Below the pieces are notes generated by a model, which was not told the DNA's origin, did no database searches, and saw only the letters and a list, made by a program, of their open reading frames with translations. This document shows positions 37,405 to 46,012 of a stretch of 64,000 nt of DNA, piece after piece. Position 1 is the first letter of the stretch. Every line of letters starts with the position of its first letter. Origin of the DNA: Ferrovibrio sp. (GTDB taxonomy: Bacteria; Pseudomonadota; Alphaproteobacteria; Ferrovibrionales; Ferrovibrionaceae); the NCBI RefSeq assembly GCF_017994015.1, contig NZ_JAGOLP010000004.1, positions 1 to 64,000 on the forward strand, written 5' to 3'. Position numbers and translations under genes: made by a program.

Positions 37405-37513
37405 CCCCGTCGTCATGCGCGGACTTGATCCGCGCATCCCTTTCTGCCCGGTCGGCTGAATTTTTGTCTGGCAAAAAACAGATCGCCGGGTCAAGCCCGG
37501 CGATGACGAACGA
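37405..37513. repeat. Alphaproteobacterial-style intergenic palindromic repeat
   Basis: Two related arms face each other: GTCATGCGCGGACTTGATCC-type sequence at 37412-37439 and its approximate inverted relative at 37481-37507 (CGCCGGGTCAAGCCCGGCGA). Each arm is itself a short palindrome. The pair lies between the convergent FAD oxidoreductase and pyrC genes. Similar GTCAT...CGG...CTTGACCCGG elements are dispersed in many alphaproteobacterial genomes. It may act as a bidirectional terminator. Confidence 0.7.
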
Positions 37514-37528
37514 GAGGGCAATCCGGCT

Positions 37529-38566
37529 TCAGCCGATGCTCCAGCGCAGCGGCTGCTCGGCGGCGAATACCACCAGGCGGTCGCTGCCGAGCGGGATTTC
37601 GGCAGGCTGTTGCTGTGTAGCCTTGCGCAAGGTCAGCTTGCCGCTATTCACCGGCAGGCCATAGAAGCGCGGGCCGTTCAGCGAAGCGAAGGCTTCGAGC
37701 TGGTCGAGCGCACCTTCCTCCTCAAACACCTGGGCATAACACTGCATCGCCGTGGGCGCGTTGAAGATGCCGGCGCAGCCACAGGCGGCTTCCTTGGTAT
37801 GCGCGGCATGCGGCGCCGTGTCGGTGCCGAGGAAAAAGCAGGCATCGCCCGAGGTGGCGACGCGGCGCAAAGCCAGCCGGTGTTCCTCGCGCTTGGCGAT
37901 CGGCAGGCAGTAGAAATGTGGCCTTATGCCGCCGGTGAAAATATCCGTGCGGTTGATCATCAGGTGATGTGGCGTGATGGTGGCTGCCAGTTGCGGCGCA
38001 TGTGCCTGCACAAAAGCCGCCGCCTCGGCGGTGGTGATATGCTCCATCACCACTTTCAGTTCCGGAAAATCCTGTAGCAGCCGGATCAGGATCTGGTCGA
38101 TGAACACCTTCTCGCGGTCGAAGATATCAACACTGTGGTCGGTCACCTCGCCATGCAGCAGCAAAGGCATGCCGATCCGTTCCATCATCGCCAGAACCGG
38201 GCGGATTTTGGCGATATCGGTCACACCATGCTGTGAATTGGTGGTGGCCCCGGCCGGATAGAGCTTGGCTGCCACCCAGGCGCCGGTTTCATGGCCGTGG
38301 CGGATTTCCTCGGGCGCGATTTCGTCAGTCAGGTAGGCGGTCATCAGCGGCTGGAAATCGCTGCCGGCCGGCAAAGCGGCCAGGATGCGGTCGCGATAGG
38401 CCAGGGCCTGGGCCGCGGTGGTGACGGGCGGCTTGAGATTCGGCATCACGATGGCGCGGCCGAATTGGGCCGCCGTGTGCGGCACCACGGTGCCCAGCAC
38501 GTCGCCGTCGCGCAGATGCGCATGCCAATCGTCGGGCTTGGTGATGACCAACTCGTTCGCGCTCAT
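37529..38566 (-). CDS. pyrC: Dihydroorotase (PyrC), 345 aa
   Basis: The enzyme cyclises carbamoyl-aspartate to dihydroorotate in pyrimidine synthesis. It is the class II PyrC type (E. coli: 348 aa). The binuclear zinc site is readable: H15 and H17 in [10 protein letters not shown], carboxylated K101 in AAKLYPAG, His in LLLHGEVTD and VVMEHITT, and Asp in LGTDTAPH. The ATG at 38566 gives the family-typical start [15 protein letters not shown]; an ATG 33 bp upstream is less likely. No other pyr gene is adjacent. Confidence 0.95.
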   Translation of the reverse strand: MSANELVITKPDDWHAHLRDGDVLGTVVPHTAAQFGRAIVMPNLKPPVTTAAQALAYRDRILAALPAGSDFQPLMTAYLTDEIAPEEIRHGHETGAWVAAKLYPAGATTNSQHGVTDIAKIRPVLAMMERIGMPLLLHGEVTDHSVDIFDREKVFIDQILIRLLQDFPELKVVMEHITTAEAAAFVQAHAPQLAATITPHHLMINRTDIFTGGIRPHFYCLPIAKREEHRLALRRVATSGDACFFLGTDTAPHAAHTKEAACGCAGIFNAPTAMQCYAQVFEEEGALDQLEAFASLNGPRFYGLPVNSGKLTLRKATQQQPAEIPLGSDRLVVFAAEQPLRWSIG

Positions 38567-38752
38567 GATGCTCAAGGCTCCTGCAACAATTTTGTCCATT
38601 TTGGCAAAAAGCGCGGCTTACGGCCAGTGCGGGCGCGGGTATTGCGGGGCGTTTTATCCGCTTGCGGAAATGTTACTGGCTGCCTGTTCCGCCCGAGGCT
38701 AGGCTGGCTGGCAATTCGCCCCACCAATAAGAAGACATCCCGGAGGACAATC

Positions 38753-39202
38753 ATGGCCAAGCTGAATGTGAATGGTCGCGTTGTGGAATACCAGGCCGAG
38801 GAGGATACCCCCTTGCTCTGGGTTTTGCGCGAGCAGCTTGGCCTGACCGGCACCAAATATGGCTGCGGCGTGGCGCAATGCGGCGCCTGCACGGTGCATG
38901 TGGATGGCGAGGCGATGCGCTCCTGTGCCATGCCGGCTGCCGGCTTTGACGAAAAGCAGAAGATCGTCACCATCGAAGGCCTGTCGCCGGATGGTTCGCA
39001 TCCGGTGCAGAAAGCCTGGGCAGCGCTGGATGTGCCGCAATGCGGCTATTGCCAATGCGGCATGATCATGGCCGCTGCCGCCCTGCTCAAGAGCAAGCCG
39101 AAACCCACCGATGCCGATATCGATGCCGAAATCACCAATATCTGCCGCTGTGGCACCTATAACCGCGTCCGCGCCGCCATCAAGGCGGCGGCGGCCGGCT
39201 GA
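38753..39202 (+). CDS. iorA: [2Fe-2S] subunit of an isoquinoline 1-oxidoreductase-type molybdenum hydroxylase, 149 aa
   Basis: The small subunit passes electrons from the molybdenum subunit. A plant-type cluster uses C38, C43, C46 and C58; the second cluster uses C97, C100, C131 and C133 in the helical half (CGYCQCG...CRCG). Length and cysteine pattern match IorA/AldF-type subunits. The ATG at 38753 follows GGAGGACAATC. It begins an eight-gene operon that continues without interruption to 44872. Quinoline or aldehyde oxidoreductase subunits are alternatives; the substrate is not evident. Confidence 0.92.
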   Translation: MAKLNVNGRVVEYQAEEDTPLLWVLREQLGLTGTKYGCGVAQCGACTVHVDGEAMRSCAMPAAGFDEKQKIVTIEGLSPDGSHPVQKAWAALDVPQCGYCQCGMIMAAAALLKSKPKPTDADIDAEITNICRCGTYNRVRAAIKAAAAG

Positions 39203-39216
39203 AGGGAGAGCAAGTC

Positions 39217-41397
39217 ATGACCATGCTGAAACCGCTCTCGCGCCGCCATTTCCTCGCCGGTTCCGGCGCCGCCATCGGCGGGCTGTGTGTCGGCTTCCAT
39301 ATTCCGGCCCAGGCCAAGATGGCAAATGCCGGCGCCATGCCGCCCGAGATCAATGCCTGGGTGGTGGTGAAGCCGGATGATACCGTGGTGATCCGCATTG
39401 CCCGTTCCGAGATGGGCCAGGGCACACTCACCGGCCTGGCCCAGCTGGTGGCCGAGGAACTGGAATGCGACTGGTCGAAGGTGACCACCGAATACCCGAC
39501 GCCGGGTCAGAATCTGGCGCGCAACCGCGCCTGGGGCAATTTCTCCACCGGCGGCAGTCGGGGCATCCGTGAATCGCATGAGTATGTGCGCAAGGGCGGC
39601 GCGGCGGCCCGCCTCATGCTGGTTCAGGCCGCAGCCGAACACTGGAAGGTGGCGGCGGCGGAATGTGTAGCCGCCAACAGCATCGTGACGCATCAACCCA
39701 GCGGCCGCAAATTACGCTATGGCGAACTGGCCGCCGCTGCCGGCAGGCTGCCGGTGCCAACCGACGTGGTGCTGAAAGACCCGAAGGACTGGAAAATCGC
39801 CGGCCAGCCGGTGAAGCGGCTGGATACGCTGGACAAGCTGACCGGCAAGCAGGTTTATGGCGCCGATCTGAAACTGCCCGGCATGCTCAATGCGGCAATC
39901 CGCGATTGCCCGGTTTTTGGCGGCAAGGTGAAAAGCGTTGACGAAGCCGTGGCCTTGCGCATGCCGGGGGTGAAGAAGGTGGTGCGGGTCGGCGACAGCG
40001 CCGTGGCGGTGGTGGCCGATAGCTGGTGGCGCGCCAAGAGCGCCCTGGATGCACTGCCGATCGAATGGGATGAAGGCCCGCATGCCAAGGCCAGCAGCGA
40101 AAGCATCGCCGCTTTCCTGCGCGAAGGGCTGGATGCCAAGGAAGCCGCCGTGGGCAACAAGCAGGGTGATGCGCTGGCAGTGCTGGCTTCGGCCAAGCGC
40201 ACAGTGACGGCCACCTACGGCTATCCATTCCAGAATCATGCCTGCATGGAGCCGATGAATGCCACGGCGCTTTACACGGCGCAGAAATGCGAAGTGTGGA
40301 CGCCGACACAGAATGGCGAGGCGGCGCTGGCAGCGGCTTCCGAAGCTGCCGGCCTGCCGCCAGCGCAATGCGAAGTCTACAAGCTGCATCTCGGCGGCGG
40401 CTTCGGCCGGCGTGGCGCGGTGCATGACTGGGTGCGTCAGGCGGTGCTGATCGCCAAGGAAATGCCGGGCGTGCCGGTGAAGCTGCTGTGGTCGCGTGAG
40501 GAGGATATGCTGCATGGCCGCTATCATCCGATCACGCAATGCAAGATGACCGCGGCACTGGATGAGCAGGGCGAGGTGACCGCACTGCATATGCGTATCT
40601 CCGGGCAATCGATTCTGGCCGGCATCTTTCCGCAGAATATCCGCAACGGCGTCGATCCCGTGGTGTTCCAGGGCCTCAATCCGGGCGGCGCAGAAGCCGC
40701 CATCGGCTATACTTTCCCCAACCTGCTGATCGACCATGCCATGCGCAATCCGCATGTGCCGCCGGGCTTCTGGCGCGGCGTCAACCTGAACCAGAACACC
40801 ATCTACCTGGAATGTTTCATCGATGAACTGGCCCAGGCCGCCGGCAAGGACCCGCTGGAATTCCGCCGCAAGCTGATGGCAAATCATCCCAAACATCTGG
40901 CGGTGCTGAATGCGGCGGCGGAAAAGGCCGGCTGGGGCAAGCCGGCGCCTGCCGGCGTGTTCCGTGGCTTGGCGCAAACCATGGGCTTCGGCTCCTATGT
41001 TGCCGCCTGTGCCGAAGTCAGCGTGTCGAAAGCCGGGCAGATCAAGGTGCATCGTATCGTCGCCGCCACTGATCCAGGTTATGTGGTCAATCCGCAGCAG
41101 GTTGCGGCCCAGGTCGAAGGCTCTTTCGTTTATGGCCTGACGGCGGCTTTGCATGGCGAATGCACGGTGGCCAATGGCCGTATCGAGCAGGAGAATTTTG
41201 ATACCTATCCGATGCTGCGCATGGACGAGATGCCGGCGGTGGAAACCGTGACGGTGCCATCGGGCGGTTTCTGGGGCGGTGTGGGCGAGCCAACCATCGC
41301 GGTGGCGGCGCCGGCGGTGCTGAACGCGATTTTTGCCGCCACCGGCAAGCGTATACGCACCCTGCCGCTCAAGCATCACGACCTTAAATCGGCGTGA
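39217..41397 (+). CDS. iorB: Molybdopterin-binding subunit of an isoquinoline 1-oxidoreductase-type hydroxylase, 726 aa
   Basis: This is the large catalytic subunit (xanthine dehydrogenase family) using a molybdenum-cytosine-dinucleotide cofactor. A twin-arginine signal (SRRHFLAGSGAAIGG, residues 8-22) sends the folded complex to the periplasm. The conserved GVGEPTIAVAAPAVLNAIF near residues 690-708 carries the active-site Glu (GVGE), and QNHACMEPMNATALY and HLGGGFGRRG are cofactor-binding blocks. It starts 14 bp after iorA and overlaps soxX. Periplasmic IorB enzymes normally pass electrons to a c-type cytochrome; here the next gene encodes a cytochrome, SoxX. Confidence 0.93.
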   Translation: MTMLKPLSRRHFLAGSGAAIGGLCVGFHIPAQAKMANAGAMPPEINAWVVVKPDDTVVIRIARSEMGQGTLTGLAQLVAEELECDWSKVTTEYPTPGQNLARNRAWGNFSTGGSRGIRESHEYVRKGGAAARLMLVQAAAEHWKVAAAECVAANSIVTHQPSGRKLRYGELAAAAGRLPVPTDVVLKDPKDWKIAGQPVKRLDTLDKLTGKQVYGADLKLPGMLNAAIRDCPVFGGKVKSVDEAVALRMPGVKKVVRVGDSAVAVVADSWWRAKSALDALPIEWDEGPHAKASSESIAAFLREGLDAKEAAVGNKQGDALAVLASAKRTVTATYGYPFQNHACMEPMNATALYTAQKCEVWTPTQNGEAALAAASEAAGLPPAQCEVYKLHLGGGFGRRGAVHDWVRQAVLIAKEMPGVPVKLLWSREEDMLHGRYHPITQCKMTAALDEQGEVTALHMRISGQSILAGIFPQNIRNGVDPVVFQGLNPGGAEAAIGYTFPNLLIDHAMRNPHVPPGFWRGVNLNQNTIYLECFIDELAQAAGKDPLEFRRKLMANHPKHLAVLNAAAEKAGWGKPAPAGVFRGLAQTMGFGSYVAACAEVSVSKAGQIKVHRIVAATDPGYVVNPQQVAAQVEGSFVYGLTAALHGECTVANGRIEQENFDTYPMLRMDEMPAVETVTVPSGGFWGGVGEPTIAVAAPAVLNAIFAATGKRIRTLPLKHHDLKSA

Positions 41398-41849
41398 GGC
41401 TGCGCTATGGTATTGCTGCGCTGCTGATGATGCTGGCCGAGCCAGTGGCAGCGCAGCAAATACAGGCGGCAGCGCAGCAAATCCAGGTGGTGCAGGATGG
41501 CATCCCGCTGGCTTTGGGCGGGTTTGCTGGCGATGCACAGCGCGGCCGCGCTATCGTGGCGGATCGTCAGAAAGGGCTATGCCTGCTCTGCCATAACGGG
41601 CCGTTTCCGGAGCAGCGTTTCCAGGGCAATCTGGCGCCCAGTCTGGCCGGCGCCGGCGCGCGCTGGAATGTGGCACAGTTGCGGCTGCGCATCGCCGATA
41701 GCCGCCGTCTCAATCCGGCCACACTGATGCCGTCCTATTACCGCACCGACGATCTGGTGCTGGTCGGCAAGGCCTGGGCCGGCAGACCGGTGTTGAATGA
41801 ACAGGAGATCGAGGATGTGGTCGCCTTCCTTGCCACCTTGCGGGACTGA
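41394..41849 (+). CDS. soxX: SoxX-type monohaem cytochrome c, 151 aa
   Basis: SoxXA attaches a sulfur substrate to the SoxY cysteine. The haem motif CLLCH is at residues 63-67 within GPFPEQRFQGNLAPSLAGAGARW, and the distal Met is M112 in NPATLMPSYYRTDD, all classical SoxX features. A signal peptide covers about residues 1-20. The start is GTG, overlapping the iorB stop, so translation is coupled. Length is near the family norm. A non-Sox role as electron acceptor for IorAB is possible in addition. Confidence 0.92.
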   Translation: MRLRYGIAALLMMLAEPVAAQQIQAAAQQIQVVQDGIPLALGGFAGDAQRGRAIVADRQKGLCLLCHNGPFPEQRFQGNLAPSLAGAGARWNVAQLRLRIADSRRLNPATLMPSYYRTDDLVLVGKAWAGRPVLNEQEIEDVVAFLATLRD

Positions 41850-41853
41850 AACC

Positions 41854-42300
41854 ATGCCGAGCCGGCGCCGGCTGCTGGGGGCTGCGCTTTTGCTGCCGGT
41901 ATTCTCCATTGTGGCCCACCCGGCGCGGGCCACGCCGGCAGCCATGCAGGCGGCGATCCGTGAACTGGTAGGCGAAGCGCCGTTGCGCCAGGGCCGCATC
42001 AAGCTGGAGATTGCGCCGCTGGTGGAGAATGGCAATACCGTGCCGGTCACTTTGCAGGCCGACAGCCCGATGACTGCCGCCGATCATGTGCGCCGCATGG
42101 CTTTGTTCACTGAAGCCAATCCGCAGCCGCAGGTCGCGGTGTTCCATCTTGGCCCGCGTGCCGGCCGTGCCATGGTTTATACCCGCATGCGGCTGGCAAC
42201 CTCGCAGGCGGTGACGGCGATTGCCGAGATGAGCGATGGCAGCCTGTGGCAGGATAGCGCACAGGTGATTGTCACACTGGCTGCCTGTGTGGAGGGCTGA
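41854..42300 (+). CDS. soxY: SoxY-type sulfur carrier with atypical C-terminus, 148 aa
   Basis: SoxYZ carries sulfur intermediates on a C-terminal cysteine. A twin-arginine signal (SRRRLLGA, 3-10) precedes the SoxY fold, with PLVENGNTVPVTL (55-67) typical of the family. The C-terminus reads VTLAACVEG with C145 four residues from the end, whereas characterised SoxY ends in VTxGGCGG. The swinging-arm Cys is present but the glycines are replaced. The ATG at 41854 is four bases after soxX; the gene is followed two bases later by soxZ. Confidence 0.9.
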   Translation: MPSRRRLLGAALLLPVFSIVAHPARATPAAMQAAIRELVGEAPLRQGRIKLEIAPLVENGNTVPVTLQADSPMTAADHVRRMALFTEANPQPQVAVFHLGPRAGRAMVYTRMRLATSQAVTAIAEMSDGSLWQDSAQVIVTLAACVEG

Positions 42301-42302
42301 AC

Positions 42303-42623
42303 ATGGCGCGCGCGCTGATCAACTTTCCCCGCAATGCCCGCAAGGGCGAGGTGATCGAGATCAAGACCATGATCTCGCATGTGATGGAAACCGGCTATCG
42401 CCCCGGACCGGATGGCACAGTGGCGCCACGCGACATCATCCGCCGCTTCACCTGCCATTATGCCGGCGAGGAAGTGTTCCGCGCTGATCTCTATCAGGCC
42501 ATCGCCGCCAATCCGTTCATTGCCTTCACCACCATCGCCACCCAGAGCGGCACGCTGAGCTTCACCTGGGAAGGCGATAACGGCTTCCGCCAGAGCGAAA
42601 CCATGGCCATCATCGTGGCATGA
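42303..42623 (+). CDS. soxZ: SoxZ sulfur-carrier partner, 106 aa
   Basis: SoxZ binds SoxY to form the carrier. The protein matches the family over its full length, with RKGEVIEIKTMISHVMETGYRPG, FTCHYAGEEVFRADLYQAIAANPF and the Trp of LSFTWEGDNG. Length is the usual 105-110 residues. Its end overlaps the soxA start by four bases. No signal peptide is present, as is normal because SoxZ is exported bound to SoxY. Confidence 0.95.
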   Translation: MARALINFPRNARKGEVIEIKTMISHVMETGYRPGPDGTVAPRDIIRRFTCHYAGEEVFRADLYQAIAANPFIAFTTIATQSGTLSFTWEGDNGFRQSETMAIIVA

Positions 42624-43357
42624 AACGTCTGGTTTTTCTGCTGCTGTTGCTGGCCGGGCCGGTGCAGGCCGATGAGCGCCGCTCGGGCTTTGCCGATATG
42701 AGCCGCGAAACCCAGGCGATGCAGCAGGATGATGCGCTCAATCCAGCCATGTTGTGGGTGGCGGAGGGCGAGGTTTTGTGGAACAGCGGCTCGCCTGCTT
42801 GCGCCAGTTGCCATGGCGCGCCGCAAGCCATGCGCGGCGTGGCGGCGCGCTATCCGGCTTATGATGCGGCCAGCGAAAAGGTTTTTGATCTGGCGCGGCG
42901 GGTAAATGCCTGCCGCAGCCGGCATCAGGGCCAGGCGCCGTTTGCGCCGGAGAGTGACGAGATACTGGCGCTGACGGCGCTGATCGGCCAGCAATCGCGC
43001 GGCCTGCCGTTGGCGCCGCCGGATGATGCGCGACTGGCGCCGCATCGCCAACGCGGCGCGATGCTGTATCGCCAGCGCATCGGGCAACTGAATTTCTCCT
43101 GTGTGCAATGCCATGACGACAATGCCGGCCGCCGCCTGGCCGGCAGCATCATCCCGCAGGGCCACCCGACCGGCTATCCGCTTTATCGCCTGGAATGGCA
43201 GGGCCTGGGTTCCTTGCAGCGCCGCTTGCGCAATTGCATGATCGGCTTGCGGGCCGAGCCTTTTGCCTATGATGCGGATGCGATGATCGAACTGGAATTG
43301 TATCTTGTTGAGCGTGCGCGCGGCATGCCGGTGGAAACCCCGGCGGTGCGGCCATGA
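42620..43357 (+). CDS. soxA: SoxA-type dihaem cytochrome c, 245 aa
   Basis: SoxA is the catalytic subunit of SoxXA. A signal peptide covers residues 1-17. Two haem motifs are present, CASCH at 61-65 and CVQCH at 161-165, so it is the dihaem type. C98 (NAC) is the likely ligand of the first haem, and C206 (RNCMIGLRAEP) is the conserved cysteine that carries a persulfide at the active site. It closes the sox block: no soxB, soxC or soxD follows; an alpha/beta-hydrolase gene overlaps its end by four bases. Confidence 0.94.
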   Translation: MKRLVFLLLLLAGPVQADERRSGFADMSRETQAMQQDDALNPAMLWVAEGEVLWNSGSPACASCHGAPQAMRGVAARYPAYDAASEKVFDLARRVNACRSRHQGQAPFAPESDEILALTALIGQQSRGLPLAPPDDARLAPHRQRGAMLYRQRIGQLNFSCVQCHDDNAGRRLAGSIIPQGHPTGYPLYRLEWQGLGSLQRRLRNCMIGLRAEPFAYDADAMIELELYLVERARGMPVETPAVRP

Positions 43358-44277
43358 GCGATATCACGGAATGCGGCGCGTCACCCTTCCTGGCCGGTTT
43401 CCGGCTGGTGGATGTGGCGCTGGAAAACGGCATCCGCATCCGGGCGGCGCTTGGCGGCAGCGGCCCGCCCTTGCTGCTGCTGCATGGCCATCCGCAAACC
43501 CATGCCACCTGGCACAAGATCGCGCCGGCCCTGGCTGAACATTACAGCGTGGTTGCCGCCGATCTGCGCGGCTATGGCGATAGTGCCAAGCCGGATCCGG
43601 GGGATTATTCCAAACGCGCCATGGCGGCCGATCAGGTGGCGCTGATGCGCCGGCTCGGCCATCAGCAGTTCCGCGTGGTGGGGCATGATCGCGGCGGCCG
43701 TGTGGCGCATCGCATGGCGCTGGATTTTCCCATCCTGGTGCAGAAGCTGTGCGTGATCGACATCGCGCCCACTGCCACGATGTATGCCCGCACCGACAAG
43801 ACCTTTGCCACGCGCTATTTCTGGTGGTTCTTCCTGATCCAGCCGGCGCCTTTGCCGGAGCGCATGATCGGCGCCGATCCGGAATTTTTCCTGCGCCACC
43901 ATATCAACGGCCAGAGCAAGACGCCGGGCGCCACCGGGCCGGCATTATTCGCCGAATATCTGCGCTGCTACCGTGATCCGGCGACGATCCATGCGATCTG
44001 CGAGGATTACCGCGCCGCTGCCGGCATTGATCTGGAGCATGATGCTGCCGATGCCGAGGCGCGTATCCAGGCGCCTGTGCTGGCGCTATGGGGTGCCAAG
44101 GGGGTGGTGGGCGCGCTCTATGACGTGCTGCAAACCTGGCGCGAGAAAGCCGTGGATGTGCGCGGCCGGGCGCTGCCTTGCGGCCATACCTTGCAGGAAG
44201 AATTGCCCGAGGAAACGCTGGCCGAATTGCTGGCCTTTCTGGGTGAAAAAAAGGAGGGACGGGATGAAACTTTATAA
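43354..44277 (+). CDS. Haloacetate dehalogenase-like alpha/beta-hydrolase, 307 aa
   Basis: The protein closely follows the fluoroacetate dehalogenase family. D112 is the nucleophile in GHDRGGR, R113 and R116 are the carboxylate-binding arginines, D136 is the second acid in VIDIAPT and H278 is the base in CGHTL. In the halide pocket Y219 and W158 are kept, but the family His (H155 in the Rhodopseudomonas enzyme) is Trp (W157). This change could affect fluoride specificity or indicate another substrate. It overlaps soxA by four bases and the GST gene by 14, so it belongs to the sox-molybdenum operon. Epoxide hydrolase is a weaker alternative. Confidence 0.85.
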   Translation: MSDITECGASPFLAGFRLVDVALENGIRIRAALGGSGPPLLLLHGHPQTHATWHKIAPALAEHYSVVAADLRGYGDSAKPDPGDYSKRAMAADQVALMRRLGHQQFRVVGHDRGGRVAHRMALDFPILVQKLCVIDIAPTATMYARTDKTFATRYFWWFFLIQPAPLPERMIGADPEFFLRHHINGQSKTPGATGPALFAEYLRCYRDPATIHAICEDYRAAAGIDLEHDAADAEARIQAPVLALWGAKGVVGALYDVLQTWREKAVDVRGRALPCGHTLQEELPEETLAELLAFLGEKKEGRDETL

Positions 44278-44872
44278 TCTGAAAGCCGGGATGAATCCGC
44301 GCCGCGTGCGTATTTTCATGGCCGAAAAGGGCCTGCATTGCGAGACGGTGGATATCGACATGGAGGCGGGCGAAAACCGCCGCCCGGAATTTCTGGCCAA
44401 GAATCCGCTCGGCACCCTGCCGGTGCTGGAACTGGATGATGGCACCATCATAGCGGAATCGATGGCGATCTGCCGCTATCTTGAGGAACTGCATCCGGAG
44501 CCGGCCTTGCTTGGCCGTACCGCCCTGGAGCGCGCACAGGTGGAGATGTGGAACCGCCGCATGGAACTGGAAATCCTGGTGCCAACCACCAGCGTGTTCC
44601 TGCACACGCATCCATTCTGGGATGGCCGCATCACGCAATATGGCGATTACGGCCAGAGCTGCCGCGACCTGCTGCTCAAGCGCTTTGCCTGGCTGGATGG
44701 TGAAATCGCTGGCCGCGACTACATAGCCGGCAACAGCTACAGCGTGGCCGATATCACGGCGCAATGCGCGCTGATCGTGGCCAAAGCTTGCAAGCTGCCG
44801 GTGCCGCCGGAACTGGCCCATCTCACAGCCTGGTTCGCCCGCGTCAGCAGCCGGCCGACGGCGCGGGCCTAG
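44264..44872 (+). CDS. Glutathione transferase, 202 aa
   Basis: The N-terminal thioredoxin fold (residues 1-80) holds the cis-Pro and glutathione site in NPLGTLPVLELDDGTIIAESMAICRYLEE; the helical C-terminal domain ends in SVADITAQCALIVAKA. An AAGGAGG seven bases before the ATG at 44264 supports the start, although it overlaps the previous gene by 14 bp. Such GSTs conjugate or displace leaving groups with glutathione, including halides and thio groups, which fits a dehalogenation or organosulfur route. Confidence 0.9.
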   Translation: MKLYNLKAGMNPRRVRIFMAEKGLHCETVDIDMEAGENRRPEFLAKNPLGTLPVLELDDGTIIAESMAICRYLEELHPEPALLGRTALERAQVEMWNRRMELEILVPTTSVFLHTHPFWDGRITQYGDYGQSCRDLLLKRFAWLDGEIAGRDYIAGNSYSVADITAQCALIVAKACKLPVPPELAHLTAWFARVSSRPTARA

Positions 44873-44901
44873 AATGTATTGCGATTAGATTGCTGGCGGC
44901 T

Positions 44902-46008
44902 TCAGGCAAATTCCGCACGGATCATGTCGGTATGCTGGCCCAAGGCCGGCACTGCGCCTTGCGCAATCTGCTGGCGGCCGGCCGGGCGCGGAATTGCCAC
45001 TGCCTCGCCATTGGGCAATGTCACCTCGGCACGGCGCAAAGCCGGATGCTGCGACAGATCGGCCACGGTTGACACATTGCCCCAGGCAATCTGTGCCGCT
45101 TCCAGGCGGGTGATCATCTGCTGGCGCGTTTCGGCGGCAAAAACCGGCGCGATCTCGGCATCCAGCGCGGCGCGATTGGCCACGCGCGCGGCATTATCGG
45201 CAAAGCGGGCATCATCGGTCAGGTCCGGTCGCGCCAGGGCGGCGCAAAGCCGTGCCCATTCGGCCGGATTCTGGATGGCGATGACAATCTGGCCATCCTG
45301 GCAGGCGTAAGGCCGGTAGGGATATATCGAGGCATGCGCCAGGCCATGACGATGCGTCTCGCGCCCGGCTGCTTCCAGATGCAGCAGCGGCACGCTCATC
45401 CAGTCGGCCATGGTGTCAAACATCGCCACTTCGATCTGCTTGCCGCGCCCGCTGCGGCTGCGTTCGATCAGGGCTTCCAGGATCAGCGCATGGGCCTGCA
45501 TGCCGGTCGCGATATCGGCCACGCTGACGCCGACCTTGGACGGCACATCCGGCGTGCCGGTGACGGCGCAGAGGCCGCTTTCCGCCTGCACCAGCATGTC
45601 GTAGGCGCGCATGGCGCGATAGGCCGTGTCCTGGCCATAACCCAGGATATCCACCAGGATCAGGCCGGGATTATGCGGGTGCAGATCGGCGGCACCCAGC
45701 CCAAGCCGGGCGGCAGCGCCGGGCGCCAGATTCTGCACAAACACATCGGCCTTCAGCAGCATGCGGCGCAGTATGCCTAGATCATCGGCGGCCTTGAGAT
45801 CGAGCACGGCGCTCTGCTTGCCGCGATTGAGCCAGGCGAAATAGGCGCTGGTGCCTTGCACCGCCTTGTCGTAATGCCGCGCCGTCTCGCCCTCGGCGCG
45901 TTCGATCTTCACCACCCGGGCGCCGCCATCGGCCAGCCTCAGCGTGCAGACCGGCGCCGCCACCGCCTGTTCGATGGCTACAACCAGCAGGCCGTCCAGC
46001 GCACCCAT
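44902..46008 (-). CDS. Family III CoA-transferase (CaiB/BaiF), 368 aa
   Basis: Family landmarks are LLVVAIEQAVAAPVCTLRLADGGARVVKIER at the N-terminus, NRGKQSAVLDLK and the Asp in VGVSVADIATGMQ. The EQAVAAP start resembles mesaconyl-, itaconate- or citramalyl-type CoA-transferases, but this is only suggestive. The ATG at 46008 is preferred over one 33 bp upstream because it leaves the family start MGALDGLLVV and follows the preceding stop by four bases. It is the last gene of the TRAP/acyl-CoA dehydrogenase operon. Confidence 0.88.
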   Translation of the reverse strand: MGALDGLLVVAIEQAVAAPVCTLRLADGGARVVKIERAEGETARHYDKAVQGTSAYFAWLNRGKQSAVLDLKAADDLGILRRMLLKADVFVQNLAPGAAARLGLGAADLHPHNPGLILVDILGYGQDTAYRAMRAYDMLVQAESGLCAVTGTPDVPSKVGVSVADIATGMQAHALILEALIERSRSGRGKQIEVAMFDTMADWMSVPLLHLEAAGRETHRHGLAHASIYPYRPYACQDGQIVIAIQNPAEWARLCAALARPDLTDDARFADNAARVANRAALDAEIAPVFAAETRQQMITRLEAAQIAWGNVSTVADLSQHPALRRAEVTLPNGEAVAIPRPAGRQQIAQGAVPALGQHTDMIRAEFA

Positions 46009-46012
46009 GGTG

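Noticed and set aside
38753..44872. Complete thiosulfate-oxidising Sox system
   Set aside because: soxB, soxC and soxD are not in the window; only soxXYZA is present.
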